Shown piece after piece: positions 23,101 through 35,640 of a stretch of 64,000 bases of DNA; position 1 is the stretch's first letter, and each line of letters opens with the position of its first letter. The position numbers and the translations under genes are program-made. Source of the DNA: Isochrysis galbana (Eukaryota; Haptophyta; Isochrysidales; Isochrysidaceae). The notes under the pieces are model-generated. The model saw only the letters and a list, made by a program, of their open reading frames with translations, searched no databases and was not told where the DNA came from. The stretch lies in NCBI GenBank assembly GCA_018136815.1, contig CM030942.1, positions 2,069,171 to 2,133,170 of the forward strand, in the 5' to 3' direction.

Positions 23101-26100
23101 AAGCACCAGGGATCGCCCAAGACGTTTGTGTTGCTGCTTCACTGCCCGGCGAGCGATATCTCTTCAAGCAATGCTCTTTACGACACCACCTTTTGCGACG
23201 GCTGGCGAGTCACTTTCCTCGATGCCGTCTCGGAAGAGGCCTCGGTGATCCGTGAGCTCGACGTGTGTGAGTGGCTGAAGCTCGGCTGCCACCTCGTCGA
23301 CGGGAAACAATGGAGTTTGCTGCCGGTGCTTCTGGACGAGGGTCGCGATGGCTGGCTACTGCGGGCGCTAACAATCGCTGCCACTCGGGTCTACTTTCCT
23401 TCTGGTCGCACCGCAGATGGGTTGCATCCGAAGCACTTGATCTCGCTGCAGGAACGACTCAAGCTGCTTCGTCGCCTCTTTGATACACGACTGGCCGTGC
23501 GTGAAGAGGTCTTGACAGTGTGTCACGTCCTGTGCCACAAGTACAGCGAGCTGTGGGCGGCGGACGATCACCGGCTTATCATAGACCGCGTGGACTGCGC
23601 CACACAGCTCGTGGCGAGCGGTGAGGTCCACATGTCTCTCGTTGAGGCCATCACCGGTGAGGTGCGTGACGTCTTCATCAACTATCTCACCCTCGCTGTG
23701 TTCCAGCTACACGACGGGCTCAATGTCGAGATTCTGGATTGCGATAACTTGCCCGCAGTTGTGCAAGAGCTCTTCGTCTCGTGCCTGTATGCGCTCCCAG
23801 TGCCGCCCATCGCCGAGCTGAAGTCGAGATCGCATTCCATCCGGGGCGCCATTGCGTACTGCCCGCCGCCCGCCCACTCGATGCTGCCCTTCTTCGACTT
23901 CCTTGCAAAATTCGTCGATGATATCGCGATGGAGGCCATTGCCAGGGTAGGCGCCGAGAGCCCCGCTCACGAGCTCGTCTCGGCCATTCACACGAGGATT
24001 CGCAAGTCGGACAGCCCAGCGGCGCGTGTCATCGAGTCGCACCTTCATGAACGTGTACACGACGAGCTGTGGCGGCGTTATTTGGCACATTTCTGCGCAC
24101 GGCTCTACCCACTAGACGAAGCTGGTTCCGCCATAGAGCACAAGATGCTTGCCGCGTGCTTGGACGGCTACATGCGCGGGTGTGAGAGGGAGAGCCGCAT
24201 TGCGGCTTTGCATGTTACAGGCCTGCGGCATGAGCACACACTCAAAGGACTAGCGGCATCCATCCAGCCCCTCTCGCGCCTTGAGCTTGAGCTGAGCACC
24301 TCGGGCATTGATGTGGAAGAGTTGTTTGGCTCGCTGCGATCCGCAAGCATGTTGCAGAAAGATAGCAGCGAGCAGCAAGAAATCCTGCGTAGCATGGTGA
24401 TTGCTCAATTCCACAACCATCTAGATGCTATTCTGAACTCTGAGGGCGACAGCGTCGCGCCAGCTCTTCGCGCGTGGGCGCGCGTTTACGGTACATCACA
24501 GCTGCGCCGAATTCTCGCGGTGAACGGCGCGCCAGTCTCCGATCTTTCTAGAGGACGGCTGGCCGTCATGGGCGCGATGCATGCGATCATCGGCGGGTCG
24601 GAATACGACGACTTCGCCCACCTCCGCGCCTTCAAAGAGGAGCTGGAGCAGTGCTTCTTGGCGCAGGCGGGCCTTGAGAGCATGTGTACTTGCCTAAAGA
24701 CTCATTTCCCCGATCGGCCACAACTCGAACAGCGGCTTCTTGAGTTTTGGTGTCGCAACTCATTGCTACACCATGGCCAGCCCTTGGACGGCGACTCCCG
24801 AACTGACGTGTGCTACCTGTTCTCTCAGGACGGCCCTTACACAAGGCTCTCCATTTGCGCAGCCGCAGCCATACTCGAGTCGCTGCTAGCCGGTGCGCAT
24901 GAAGACCAGCACGTAGATGACACGAACATCGAGGATGTGGTCGAGAAGCATCCGAGGAGTGCGTGCGCGGAAGTCTTGGAGATTATCGAGCAGCAGCTGC
25001 GTGAGAGGGTACAAAACGTCGACGCGCTCACAGATGCGTATGCACCGCCTTGGTTCGAACAGCTGGCCGGCGCAGAACTCGACGTTCCGCTAGCGCATTC
25101 CTACTTCCATGTAGTGTTGAAGCAGCTATTGCTCAAACATGGGCACTGCTCGCTCGAACAAGCACTCCTGCACTACGAAGAGCTGGAGCGCCAGTACCGA
25201 GGGATGATGGCCTGCGATAGCGATGCACTCCGCCGGGCACGCGTGCGTCGGCTAGCCAAGGAGGGGCCACCGCGGTTGCCGTGTCTGCGCGCAGTGACTC
25301 TTGGTGCAGCGCGCCTGCTCATCGTCCTACGGCTGGCATCGAAGATTTCGTTGCATCCCCTTCCGCGAGGAGGCAGTTCGAAAGCTGCGCTGCTCACGGC
25401 CGACGAGTCTGCGCTGGACGTGCCGCATCGGATGCAGTCCATGGCTGCCGCCCATCGCCAATGGCCATACGAGCTGATTCACGCGCTGTGCCGTGAGCTC
25501 AACAGCAATGCTGCCGCACGCGAGTTGCTCCATGAGCACTGCGACCAGCTTGTGCTCGAGCTTGGGTCATGGATCGAGCCTTGGACGTGCGCGCCAAGCG
25601 ACGGGTCCCTCGTTTGGGCACACACACGACTATCCTTTGCCATCGATAAAACGCACGCGCTGTTCCGCCACTACGACGCCATTGCAAAGTGTGTGCGAGA
25701 TAGGGATGCCATAAGCCTCATGCGGCTAGTGAGAGAGCATGTCGCGGACCAAGAGGAGAGGGCGATACTCGACTGGCGGATGATGCTCTTCGCCGCGATC
25801 TACGATGAGCTGGGCTGGCGCGATCACCGAGACGGCGGCGATATAGTGCAGGCGATGCAGAGCTTGCAGCACATCCTGAACCTTACGGATGGTGCTCTCC
25901 GCCTGTACGTGTGCGTCCTCGATCCGACCTTCATGATCTCGCGACCTGAGGATGAGACGGCGCCAAATCGGGAGGAGCCCGGCCGGGCTCACGACAGCCT
26001 GTATGAAATGTTTGCGTCATCCCCGAAAACCCGCGCCGATCGCGAACTGCAGGCATGTGTCGCCGGGATGCTCGCCTTGGTGCTGGGCATGAGAGAAGGG

Positions 26101-29100
26101 GCAACGCATCTGCACACTCACCTGTATGCTCCTGGCCGGCTTCGGGGCACACACGGCGTGTGCTTCCAGTACAGCCACCAGATCAATGTACACGGGCTTC
26201 ACTACGACTGCGGTTGCGAGCTCTCAGCGGATGGCGACCTTGGGCGGATCGGGCGTCCGCCGTGGACACGTCACTCGTACTGGTTCGCGCTTTGGGCGAG
26301 CTACGCGGCACTAGCCGCCGCCGTTGTAACGCAGCCGAGTGCCCAGGACGATATCCACCAGCCCAGTGGTAACAGCCCCGTCTTTTCGCATTGGCAGCCT
26401 GTACGCCACTTCATCCACAGCGTGATTCACGCTGCATGGCACCACATGGCTACCAAGTGGGGTCTCGAGTCTGAAAAGCAGTGCTTGGTCGTGCTCCATG
26501 CGCTAGAGAGCATGCGTGAGAGGTCGCTCGTCCAGCCTGACGCCTTTCCAAGCGTTTTCACGTCGCAGGCTGCGCTGGAGCTGTACGAGTGTGAGCTGCA
26601 ATCGTGTCTGACGCATAGCTTCAACCAGATGCGGAGCGGCAACTCGCTGGCGCCGTTGCAGCGTATGCAGGATGGCGGGGAGCTGTGGCTCATGCTCGAT
26701 GACTACAGTGAGAGGCATCCACCGTTGCAGATCGCCGTGCACCATTCCGATACGCTGCTACCGCAACACAAGGCCTTCATTGAAGCACTTGAAGCCACGC
26801 CGGCATCGGCACGGCAGCAGGTCTCGGTGCTCGCCGCCTTCACGCGCTCCTGCCACAAGCTGCGATTCCTTTGGGTGCTGCCAGACTTGATTGAATTGTA
26901 CGATTGGCTACACGCCAGCTTCGACCAGGTGCTCAAGGAGGACAAGGCCAAGGAGATGAGCGTGCGCGATATGCTCGACAGCATGGGCAAGAAGGGCCGC
27001 TTCGACGCCACGACAGTTCGGCGCATCCACGACTTATGGAATAGAGCAAAGTGCGCCCCGCCTGGCGCGTGCTTTCACCATACCCGAATGCAGCGTTCCA
27101 ACGTGGCTGACCGACCCATCCTCCTTTGCGTCTCGCAGGCTTGGCTATAACCAGTTTGTCCGGCTGATGGGCTACCGAATTGGAGGTGGCGCATGCGCTG
27201 CGGCTGCGGAAGCGGCTGCAGACGAGTCGCGTCTCAACCGTCTTGAGGAGCTGGAGGACGGGCAGCCCCTATGGCGCCTCCTTACCAAGCATGCTAGCGA
27301 GGACGAGGTGGAAATGGTCTCGTGGCAAACGGAGGATGGGCCTCGCGCGCTGCGCGGCGATTGCCTCTTCGAGGTCATCAAGCGCATGATCCAGGTGAGC
27401 GCTGGCGAATCTGCGCGCGTATTGGCAAGATGCGGCACGTGCCATGCGGCGCATGGCAGCTCTGCGGAGGCGTCCTCACGACGCCGCGTGCGCACCACCC
27501 CCTCCCTCTTCCCCCAGATGCACAACGACTTCGTGCGTGAGCTTGCCGGCGCCAAAGTCGACGTATCGAGACGCAACGAGCTGAAACCGCTCGAGCTGAG
27601 CTACGCCGACATCGCCCTTGGCGATGTCCGGGCGTGTGAGGACCTTCGCATCGGCAGCTGCAGTGACGACCCGAGCGGCCTTCAACAGAGATTGCTTCGC
27701 CTCGACCACTTCGGCGTGTTTGCCAAGATTGTTCAGCGCAACTGGGACAATGCGACCCAGTCGTTCTCGATGGCCGCCGTGCAGCAAGACGTCGAGGAGA
27801 CGTTCTTGCGGCGCCTTATGTACATCGCAGACCCGTCTCGTCCCCACCATCTCCGACGTGTGTGCCGTTTCCGCGACGCGGATACGTTTACCGCAACGGC
27901 AGACGCGGTTCAGAGCACTTGTAACCAAGCGGCGGGCCTGAAGCGCGAACTGGAGGGCGTCGGCTTGCTTGGCGACGGGAGCACAGCGCGCCACGCAGAG
28001 CTCGAGGCGCTCTTCTTTGAAATGCTGCATTCTATGGAGTACAAGCAGCTGCACGCTCTCCTGCGCGGCCTGGACGCCATCATTAGCCATGCGCTACAAT
28101 TTGGGCCGCCCAAGGCGGATGAGACTGTCGGACAGCGGCTGCACTGCATGTTCCCAAGCACTGGTTCTGACGAAGAGCGGATCAGGCTGGCACACATTGA
28201 GCTGCAAACCGACCGTTATTCCGAGCAATCGCGCACGCTACTTCAATCGCGCTTCAAGGAACTGCCATCTCTGCTCGACTTTCTTCAGAGCCACCTTGGC
28301 GGGCAAGACTATGCGTTTGCTCATGTATCGAGCGAGCTCAAGCGACGGTGGGGCCCGGACGTCGACGAGTGGCTCGGCGACGTTGTTACTTGTCTCGAGA
28401 AGCGTGGTTTTGACATGGCGCAAGAGGCGCGGAAGCTTGACGCCGCACTCCGCGACTATGAGGCAGTCCTGGCCTCGACGCCTGAGCGACGGCTACATGA
28501 GTTTCTGTCTAAAGCACTGCTATGTACGGAGGAGACACTAGCTGACGAGCTGCCACTCATGGGCGCGTTGCCGGGTGCCCTTCGGGCGTGCCATCTCATC
28601 GAGCTGCGCAAGCAGCTCCACCGCTGGACGGCGCAGCGTAGCAGAGCACAGCAAGAGGAGCCGTGGGAGTGGGTGTGGCCATTTTTGACTGGGCGGATGA
28701 CGGCGACCGCGAATCAGGCGGGCGCCACCATCGTGGAGGAACAGGACACGGCGGGCCGGTTCCTTATGTGGTTCGAGTCGGAGGACGATCTGGTGGTACC
28801 AGCCGTGCGCTTCCTGATGAACGACCTTATAAACGAGGTTGTTCTGCGCGAGGCGGCAGCGAAGAAGAAGGCGGCAGCCGCGTGGGTCATCCAAACACAC
28901 GCGCGGGCATGGTTGGCTGAAGGCGCGCGAGTGGCGGCGACGACGACGACGGCAGCGGCGACGACGGCGATGGCAGCGACGGCCACCATTGAGATGCAAC
29001 GGGTGGACACGCGGCCCTCCGAAACGGAGAAGGCCCAGATAACAAAACTCGTCGCACCTGCTCGGCGCAAGCAAATGGTCCTCGGTGGGGTGGTCCTCAG

Positions 29101-29710
29101 CCTGCTTCTTGTCGTCGTTTGGCCAGGGCAAGGACTCTCTTTGTGGCTTTCTCCCGCTAGGCCTTCCAGCAGCAACTCCGATGGCCCCCTCGAGACGTAC
29201 GATCGCGCAAGTGATGTCCATCCCGCCGCCACGCCGCAGCCGTCGTGTATCGAAATCACCGGAGCAAACGCCATCGCCCAACTGGTGGATGGAGCCGCGG
29301 CCGAATCAGCAAATGTTGTGGTTTCGCCCGAGGCGGTTTCAAACATGGAAAGTGGCCCAAGGCCCCGAAAGCATGCGTATGATACAATCTACGGCGCAGC
29401 ACAAGGCAAGCCGAACGGCGCCGGAAGGCAAGCCGGTTCCGCCTCAGCAGCGCTAGAGATGGCAAACGAACAGCCGAATGAGCTTGGTGCTCTCCCGTAC
29501 GTGGAAGGGCTCCCCGAGCTGCTGGATGGCCTCGGCTTGCTCCACCGGCTGTCTTCTGCAAGGGCGTGGTTTGACGCTCAGGGGCTCTCAACTGTCGCAC
29601 AGCTCCGCGAGCTCGAGTGCGCCGAGGCAGAAGCTGACTTTGTCCACGCGCTTCAGCTCAAACCGCTGCAAGGGAAGCTCTTGCAGAAGCGGCTAAGGCA
29701 CGCTGTATAA
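11196..29710 (+). CDS. RNF213-like: RNF213-like giant AAA+ protein with VWA domain, IQ motif, TM segment and SAM-like end
   Basis: Eight exons, 11196-15428, 15530-17366, 17492-18543, 18656-20903, 20987-21115, 21215-27050, 27139-27394 and 27518-29710, close in frame to 5,927 residues (human RNF213 is about 5,200). RNF213-type parts: Walker A GETGVSKT (about 2372-2379, made by splicing) with IFLDETN; then GPPGSSKT (about 3048) with VFMDEAGLPEEG, SNHVLDAAKSNR and PFLNRFEKY. An extra P-loop GASGSGKT lies near 1765. A VWA domain of the alpha-kinase (vwkA) type sits at about 1950-2165 (DCTGSM, EDVAGGL, HVADAPAHG). The C-terminus has an IQ motif (VIQTHARAW, about 5652), a hydrophobic segment (about 5716-5740) and a SAM-like tail. 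I see neither a RING nor an RZ finger, so ligase activity is uncertain. Introns are 83-125 bp. The ATG at 11349 is an alternative start, and GTGAGC near 11177 may mark a 5' intron. Confidence 0.88.
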
Positions 29711-29814
29711 GGTTCGTGTTGCGGATGCCAGAGCAGCGTGCGTTGTGCAACGGTGCAATCCTTCTGTCCAAACTTATTGCTTGTAACTGTGATTTGCTTT
29801 GTGTCAGAATTTTC

Positions 29815-29975
29815 TGGTTGTCCTAGTTTAATCCTAGTGCTGAGGGACCGTGCCTCATTGGCAACGGAGCCCCTATCCCGCGATGGGGGTGTGCGCGGTT
29901 GGTGCATGGCTTGTCCGGTGTATGTGGCTAGGGATGCTAGCCAACGAGACCTTTTACAAGACTAAAATTCCAAAT
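29815..29975 (+). repeat. dispersed repeat family E, copy 3
   Basis: Carries 'aacggagcccctatcccgcg' and 'cttgtccggtg' as in copy 1. It begins about 105 bp after the stop of the RNF213-like gene, so it may lie in that gene's 3' UTR. Confidence 0.55.
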
Positions 29976-30088
29976 GTGGTACTCCGTACATAGCCAGAGC
30001 CAATTCCTGAGCGCGCGTTGAAGGCTGGCACGGCGTTCTTCGAAGCCCTCACAACCCCCACTGCAGCTCTATGGGGACAAGAGTGGCG

Positions 30089-30730
30089 TCAGAGGCAGGG
30101 GCGCAGACTTTCGAGGCTAGACTTAGCATCGCGAGTTCCGCCCTTGGTGCGGACGAACGTGCGAGCGCGCACCCATTTCGTGAGAGTGCGAGTCGTGTAG
30201 ATGATGCGGGCATGCCAGGACTCACCAGATGGGACCTCACGGGCCGCCATCACCTGGTATTCGAGTGGGGCACTAGCGGAGTCGGAGTAGGCTTTGCCGT
30301 GGCGCCCATAGTGTCGTAGCCATTGTTCAAGAATGTCCGGCTCATCAGACAGGGATGGGTCCGCGGGAGGAGCGGCGTGGCGCTTAGCATAACGTCGGCT
30401 CTCCCGGCTACCCCGTTGGCTTGACTTGGACTTAGAGGCGTGGGGGCGGAGAGATCGGCGAGAATTGGAATGTAAGCCTTCGGGGGCCATTATAGACGGC
30501 CGTCCCTCCTTAGTATGATAGCCTTTAGCTGTGGTGGCATAGTGGCCACCCTTGGCGCGGCGAGGCTTGCGGCGTGAGTCCGTAGACTCGGATGACCCAT
30601 CGGACTCCGAGTCGCTGGTCGACGAGTAGTTGGACGAACGCGGGCTAGAGACCGGAGATGATGACGAGGAGGACGAAGAGGTAGGGGAGCTGTGAGAGAG
30701 TGCAACTCGAGGTTCCCTTTTTTTGTCACG
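30089..30730 (-). CDS. possible coding fragment, Ser/Arg-rich, unrecognised
   Basis: One minus-strand frame is open from about 30765 to the stop at 30089. Its only convincing ATG is internal (30490, MAPEGLHSNS). The upstream part is a Ser-rich acidic-basic tract (repeated SSS, then DSESDGSSEST) followed by basic residues; the downstream part contains LEQWLRHYGRHGKAYSDS and WVRARTFVRT. No known domain. Composition is protein-like rather than random, and it sits beside LTR relics, so a gag or other retroelement fragment is plausible. Could also be a lineage-specific gene with an unseen 5' exon. Confidence 0.3.
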   Translation of the reverse strand, partial: RDKKREPRVALSHSSPTSSSSSSSSPVSSPRSSNYSSTSDSESDGSSESTDSRRKPRRAKGGHYATTAKGYHTKEGRPSIMAPEGLHSNSRRSLRPHASKSKSSQRGSRESRRYAKRHAAPPADPSLSDEPDILEQWLRHYGRHGKAYSDSASAPLEYQVMAAREVPSGESWHARIIYTTRTLTKWVRARTFVRTKGGTRDAKSSLESLRPCL

Positions 30731-31199
30731 CCCCTCCCGACTTTTTAGGTATATAATTTCTACTGACCCCTAACTTCGCCCATAACTCGGGGCCACGCTC
30801 CCTCTAAGATGGGAGACGAAGGACGCGCCATCGTTGAAAAGCACGTCGCCGAGATGGAAGCGCTCGTTTCGTTGGTTCTACACTCGTTTTCTTTATCTCT
30901 GCCGCTCCTCCGCGGTCGCCGAATTTCCCCCCCGCGGTCGCCGAATTTTTCCCCCGCGGTAGCCGAACGGTGTCCCCCGCGTGGAACTCTCTTGCCGTCT
31001 GTCCGCGAGCCCTCGTCTTCCCCCACGGAACACTTGCAAAGCACTGACTTGACTCTTCCAAGCGTTTGTAATAGGGCCAGCCGTGTAATAGTTGGGCGTC
31101 GCCACACCGCCTAAACCCTCAGGTAAAACTCTCGTAAAAGAGAGAAGAGAGGGGACTATTATACTGAATCCTGCGGTCTTGCGGACTGCCGTGCCGACC

Positions 31200-32170
31200 G
31201 CCGATTCTTCACCTCCCAGTCCGGACGGGTGTGGCTCACCTTAATTGCTTATTTGCCTTGTCTTTGCTTTCTGTCCCCATCTGTTTCGCTCACCTCTACC
31301 TCGCGAGGACGCTCGATTCTAGCAGGGGGGTGTCGCATCCGCGATCGACTTCCGACCTTAGGCGTCTTCGAGCCCAGTCGTTCTTGTTGCCGCGGGGTTT
31401 TACTCGTAACTTGTAGAACTCTGCACTCGTAACTCGCCCCTCGCTCCTTGCCGTTGCGCCCCTTTGTGGCCTGTCTCGCTCCTGTTTCGCTCCTTTGCAC
31501 CTTGGGCCTTGCTCTGCCTTTGGTCCCTCCTTGCTGTCGTTCCCCCGCGCTCGTTCTCGCTCTCGTCGTAGGTGTTCGTCGTTGCGGACCTTTCCCCCGC
31601 GCGAAGCCTACCCTCTCTCCCCTTCCGGTTTACGCTCGTAGATTCCCTCCTTACTTTCTATCTATTCGTTCGCGGTAACCGCCGTTCGCCGTCGGCTCTT
31701 CCGTCGCATCATCGCTCTCTTGTCGGCTTTCTCTTCCTTGTTTCCTTCCTTCTGTGTTTTCCCCGCCCAAGTGGAGAAAGATACGTTAGTGTGGAGGAAT
31801 GTTGGGTGAAAGTCAAGTGTGCGTGTCTCGGATTGTTGTCGGACTCATCGGATTGGTACCCTGTCGGCCTCTGTCGCCCTCGTCCCTCGTCCCAGTCGCT
31901 CCTCGCTCCCTCGTTTTCGCTCTCGCTCTCGCTCAGTCGTAACCAGCAATCTTACAACACCAACCAAATCCACTCACTCACCCACTCACCCTCGCTATCC
32001 GCTATGTCCGCTCCGTCTTCGCGCTCGCCCTCGCCACTGCCCGCCATCCATCTCCCAACCATGGAAGATGGCCTGCCCGTCCCGCCCGCCAATGGCCAAA
32101 ATGCCGTGCCTGCCGCCGCCTACCTTCCGTCCCGTTCGGTTCCTCCTGTCCCATCCATAACCTCCAATCC
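31200..32170 (+). mobile_element. LTR-retrotransposon relic, uninterrupted (LTR/leader plus start of gag)
   Basis: Diverged counterpart of the relic at 3141-5070. It has the shared GTCGCATCCGCGATCGAC block near 31331, the GATACGTTAGTGTGGAGG block at about 31780, where the other copy carries the family A insertion, and the gag-like start MSAPSSRSPSP at about 32004. Sequence similarity stops near 32170, where family C begins in reverse. About 30770-31200 before it is GC-rich with several 'gcggtcgccgaatt' repeats and may also be retroelement-derived. Confidence 0.55.
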
Positions 32171-32301
32171 GTCACGAGAGCGACGGATGACGACTGACGA
32201 CAGGACGACGGACAAAGACACCCAGGAAAACACCCCGACTCTCGCCCCACGACTTTCTCACGTAACTCGACTGAAATCAAACCCAAACACTCCGGCCAGA
32301 C

Positions 32302-32736
32302 GACGACGGACGACGATCAGAAGGCGATCTGTCGGCGATCCCGTCTGGAAGGGGAATCGCACCATAACGGAAACGAGAGGCAATCTTGCTACGCAGGATT
32401 CCAAGAGACCTACCAAATAAGACGAAAGGAGTGCGATGTGCCTAAGGGGAAGATGCGATGAGATTGCAAATTAAACCTGATTGCCCCCAGAAGCAGATAA
32501 AGAAGCGCAGGGAAGATAGCAAATTAAACCTATTTGCGAGGCGCCTGGGAGGAAGAAAGGTGGGGAAACTTCCCTTCTCTTTCGAGAGAGAGAGAGAGCG
32601 CTCCACAACCCACGATCCCATGCATCCAAGCGAAGCTTTTGACCGAGAACGAGAGAAAGCAGAGAATTATAACGATAAATGCCGAACGACGAAGAGAAGA
32701 GCGAAGCCTAACGAGTGTCGATTCGCGAATGCGACA
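32302..32736 (-). repeat. dispersed repeat family C, copy 3 (extended)
   Basis: Reverse-complement copy that includes the same extension as copy 2 (to 'cgacgacggacgacgatc'). Confidence 0.7.
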
Positions 32737-32982
32737 ATTTCAAGGCGTTTTCCGACCCCCCCGAACCGCCCGGAGCGCTTCGCGCGCTCCGCGCGCGACC
32801 CCCCCCCGAACCAAACAACTACACCGTGAAAATACCGACCACCCCCCCCGGACCGAAAACGACACCCTAAAATTGGCCTAAAACCGACCCCCCCCCCCGA
32901 AATTTTTTTAATCGCGGACTTGTACAGCCCCCCCCCTTTTCGCGCGAGAGCGAGAGCGAGAGCGGGAAGAGAGAGAGAGAGG

Positions 32983-34875
32983 ATGGCATCGTCAGAAGGC
33001 GCCATCGGTGCGTTGGCCGGAGCTGGGGCAGGAAGGGGAAAGGGAGGTGGAGATGAGACTCGATAGCGCTCGCGCCGCTTCTCGCTCACACTCTTGCGCT
33101 GATGCCCTGTCCTAGTCTTCCTGCTTTGCTGCTGCCCAAACCCATGCTGCTCCCTCCCTCCCCCCCCCCCCCCCCCCTTTCCTCACTCTCTCCCTCCCCC
33201 CTCCCATCATACACCGCCTTCTCTCTCTTCTCGCCCCTCCTCTTTTCCCCCTCATCTTTCCTCTGCCCCTTCGGGTATCTCGCGTCAGATGTCAAGCGGT
33301 ACGACCGGCAGATCCGGCTGTGGGGCCTCGACACCCAGCGCGGCCTGCTCGGCACGCGCGTGCTGCTGCTGCGAGCGAGCGGACTGTGTGACGAGGCGGC
33401 CAAGAACCTTGTGCTTGCGGGCGTAGGGCACGTCTCGATCCAGGATCCGGACACTGTGACGGCGGACGACCTCGCTATTGGCGGCGCCTTCTCCCTTCGC
33501 TCCACCGACATCGGGCGCAACAAGGCGGAGGCCATGGTCGAGCATCTGCAGCCAATGAACCCATCCGTCGAGATGGATGCCTTGACGCAGCCCCTTGCTT
33601 CCCTTCCCGACGAGGAGCTGCGTCAGTTCCATTTCATCATTGGGACACACGGTATTGACGCGGTGCATGAACTAATAGAGTGCGAGAAGAGGCTGAGCAC
33701 TGGGGGGGTGGCCAATGGCGGCTCACGGAAGCGGCCACGGGAGGTAGAGAAAGTGGCCAAGACCAATGGCACACACGTGTTGCTTCCGATGCGGGCGGCT
33801 GAGCAGCTGCCCAAGATGATCGCATGCGGTACCCTGGGCATGTTCGGTTTTTGCGCTCTCGATCTGCTCCACAATGTGCATACTCTGGTGACCAAGAATG
33901 CGGGGAGCGCCGATGCTAACGCGACCACGGCGCAATACCAGATCGCTTATCCCACAATCGCTGATGCGTTCAGCGTAGATTGGGCCTCACTCGAGCCGCG
34001 GGCGCAGCGCCTGTATTGTGCGATCCAGCTACTGATGGCCTCCAAGGTCTGCCGGGCACTAGCGGTCCCAATTGCTGCCTTCGTTCGATGGCTCTGCTGG
34101 GCGCCGCGCGCGGTCAGCCCATGCCCACGATGCGGCAATTTTCAGCAGGCTGCAAATCACCTTCCTGCTCTACTGCTTGCATCTCAATCATAGGATCCGG
34201 AAGAGGCTGAGAAACTACGCGAGACTTGGCTCGCCGAAGCTGGGCTGACCGAGACCTTTCTGACGCAGCGACTGAGCGCAGACTTCGTGGAGCAGGTGAG
34301 ATGCATGGTGCTAGATGCGGGATAGTCGGACGTAGATCCCAACCGCATAGGATCACAACCCAGCTCCCCTGGCATATGTATGCCTGTCACGCCCTCATCG
34401 TGTGTGCATAAGAGGTGCGGCATGTACATTATCTATTTGAATGCCCCACCCCTCTTGCTCGGCCGGTGGATGTGTAGGTGGCAAAAGGTGTGGGCGTTGA
34501 GCTGTCGCCCATCTGCGCGATCATGGGAGGGATGGTCGCTGCCGAAGTAATCAAAATTATCTCAGGTAGAGACGCGCCGATCAACAACTTGCTCCTGCTC
34601 GACGCCGCGACTCCATCAGGTAAGCACGCGCGAGATGATTTGGACGGGTGGGACGAAGGATGGGGATATGTTGTGTTCACTCGGGCCAATCACCTTCACA
34701 TGGCCGTTGGCCCGCGGGGGCAGCATAAGACATTCTCGTGAACACCACACTTGCCCGAATGATGACCGCAGATGCGGCTGGCGTGACGGTGCGATATGGA
34801 CCAGCATTCCAAAGCGACAATGGTATCAACAATGGGTTGCCAAAGCTCGTCGCTGAGGCGGGCGAACAAGAGTAA
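32983..34875 (+). CDS. SAE1: SUMO-activating enzyme subunit 1 (SAE1/AOS1)
   Basis: Five exons, 32983-33007, 33289-34046, 34194-34295, 34478-34619 and 34772-34875, give 376 residues (human SAE1 has 346). Exon 1 is only 25 bp (MASSEGAI, then split Asp) and joins across a 281-bp intron to DVKRYDRQIRLWG, the hallmark start of the AOS1/E1 adenylation fold that supplies the trans Arg. Next come LLLRASGLCDEAAKNLVLAG, IGRNKAEAM and, near the C-terminus, ICAIMGGMVAAEVIKIISG with INNLLLLDA, as in AOS1. AOS1 pairs with UBA2 (SAE2) to activate SUMO with ATP; the catalytic cysteine is in UBA2, so its absence here is expected. The intron 1 polypyrimidine tract is very long. The other introns are 147-182 bp. 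Confidence 0.9.
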
Positions 34876-35155
34876 CTGGCGTTGGCTCAATCGGTTGATA
34901 TGCGCAACACGTCAGTTGAACCCCCTACTGCAGCCAACACGGTAGATAACTAAGGTTTGCTCTCCGCGTTTACGCGTGCGAAAGACGCTATGTCTCGTTG
35001 CATAGCAACAAGGGTTGACGGGCTTGCTCGCGTGGCGCGTGGCATAGCCAAAGAGCCTCGAGCCTCTTGCGTGCTTTGCACTTTGTGTGCGATTCTCGCC
35101 CTCCTTTCAGCATACTACACCTTGGCAGGCGCGCAGCTCCTCGACTGCGGAGGTC
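34876..35155. other. 3' flank of SAE1, no gene recognised
   Basis: Contains a 7-bp inverted pair (gttggct / agccaac) about 45 nt apart near 34883-34940. It does not fold as a tRNA. Confidence 0.3.
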
Positions 35156-35335
35156 GGCAGAGGGCGGAGGAGGGCGCCCAATGCCCTCCGTTGCTCGTAT
35201 CAACCACCCATGCACGCGCCGACCGCCGACCACGTAGTGCTTCGTGGCAGAGGGCGGAGGAGGGCGCTCAATGCCCTCCGTTGCTCGTATCAACCACACA
35301 TGCACGCAACGACCGCCGACCACGTAGTGCTGCGC
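35156..35335. repeat. two tandem copies of a 90-bp unit
   Basis: 35156-35245 and 35246-35335 differ at only a few positions; each starts ggcagagggcggaggagggc and ends near cgaccacgtagtgct. No function evident. Confidence 0.85.
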
Positions 35336-35459
35336 ACCACTTGGCGCATGCCTGAATTCTTGGTCGACAAGCGGATGAATGGGCGCAAATACACACACCA
35401 GCTCGCACCCCCTTGTGAGGCCACTTTTCGGCCCCTCGCCCCAACCAACTCTAGCTAGC

Positions 35460-35640
35460 CTCCTACATATAATAATAATATAACTGACTCCCCGGAACCA
35501 GCTTCTCCGCTAAAGAGGGAACTGGGGAAGGGGGAGGGGGTTCTTAGGGATTAAGGTTGGGTAGTAGGGAGGTCCATAAGCACACTGCCTCACGCCGCAC
35601 GTGTAGCGGAGATTTTTAAGAAGATTTTTTTAAAACAATA
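35460..35640 (-). repeat. 3' end of another retroposon-like repeat
   Basis: Begins on the plus strand with 'ataataataatataactg', a short-repeat tail resembling the 3' tails of family B but on a different body (AAGCTGGTTCC, CTCCGCTACACGTG on the minus strand). Borders are not resolved. Confidence 0.35.

Noticed and set aside
27395-27517. Retention of the in-frame 123-bp segment (with CGTCHAAH) in the RNF213-like protein
   Set aside because: It has a GTGAGC donor and a pyrimidine-rich CCCAG acceptor, and its removal joins two conserved helices; the CxxC is therefore probably not part of the protein.
11210-29600. Many minus-strand and off-frame ORFs of 60-250 codons within the giant gene
   Set aside because: They are shadows of the long GC-rich coding exons and show no domains.
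34883-34940. tRNA-like stretch with gttggct/agccaac ends
   Set aside because: The 7-bp ends pair, but no D-stem, anticodon stem or T-loop fits between them.
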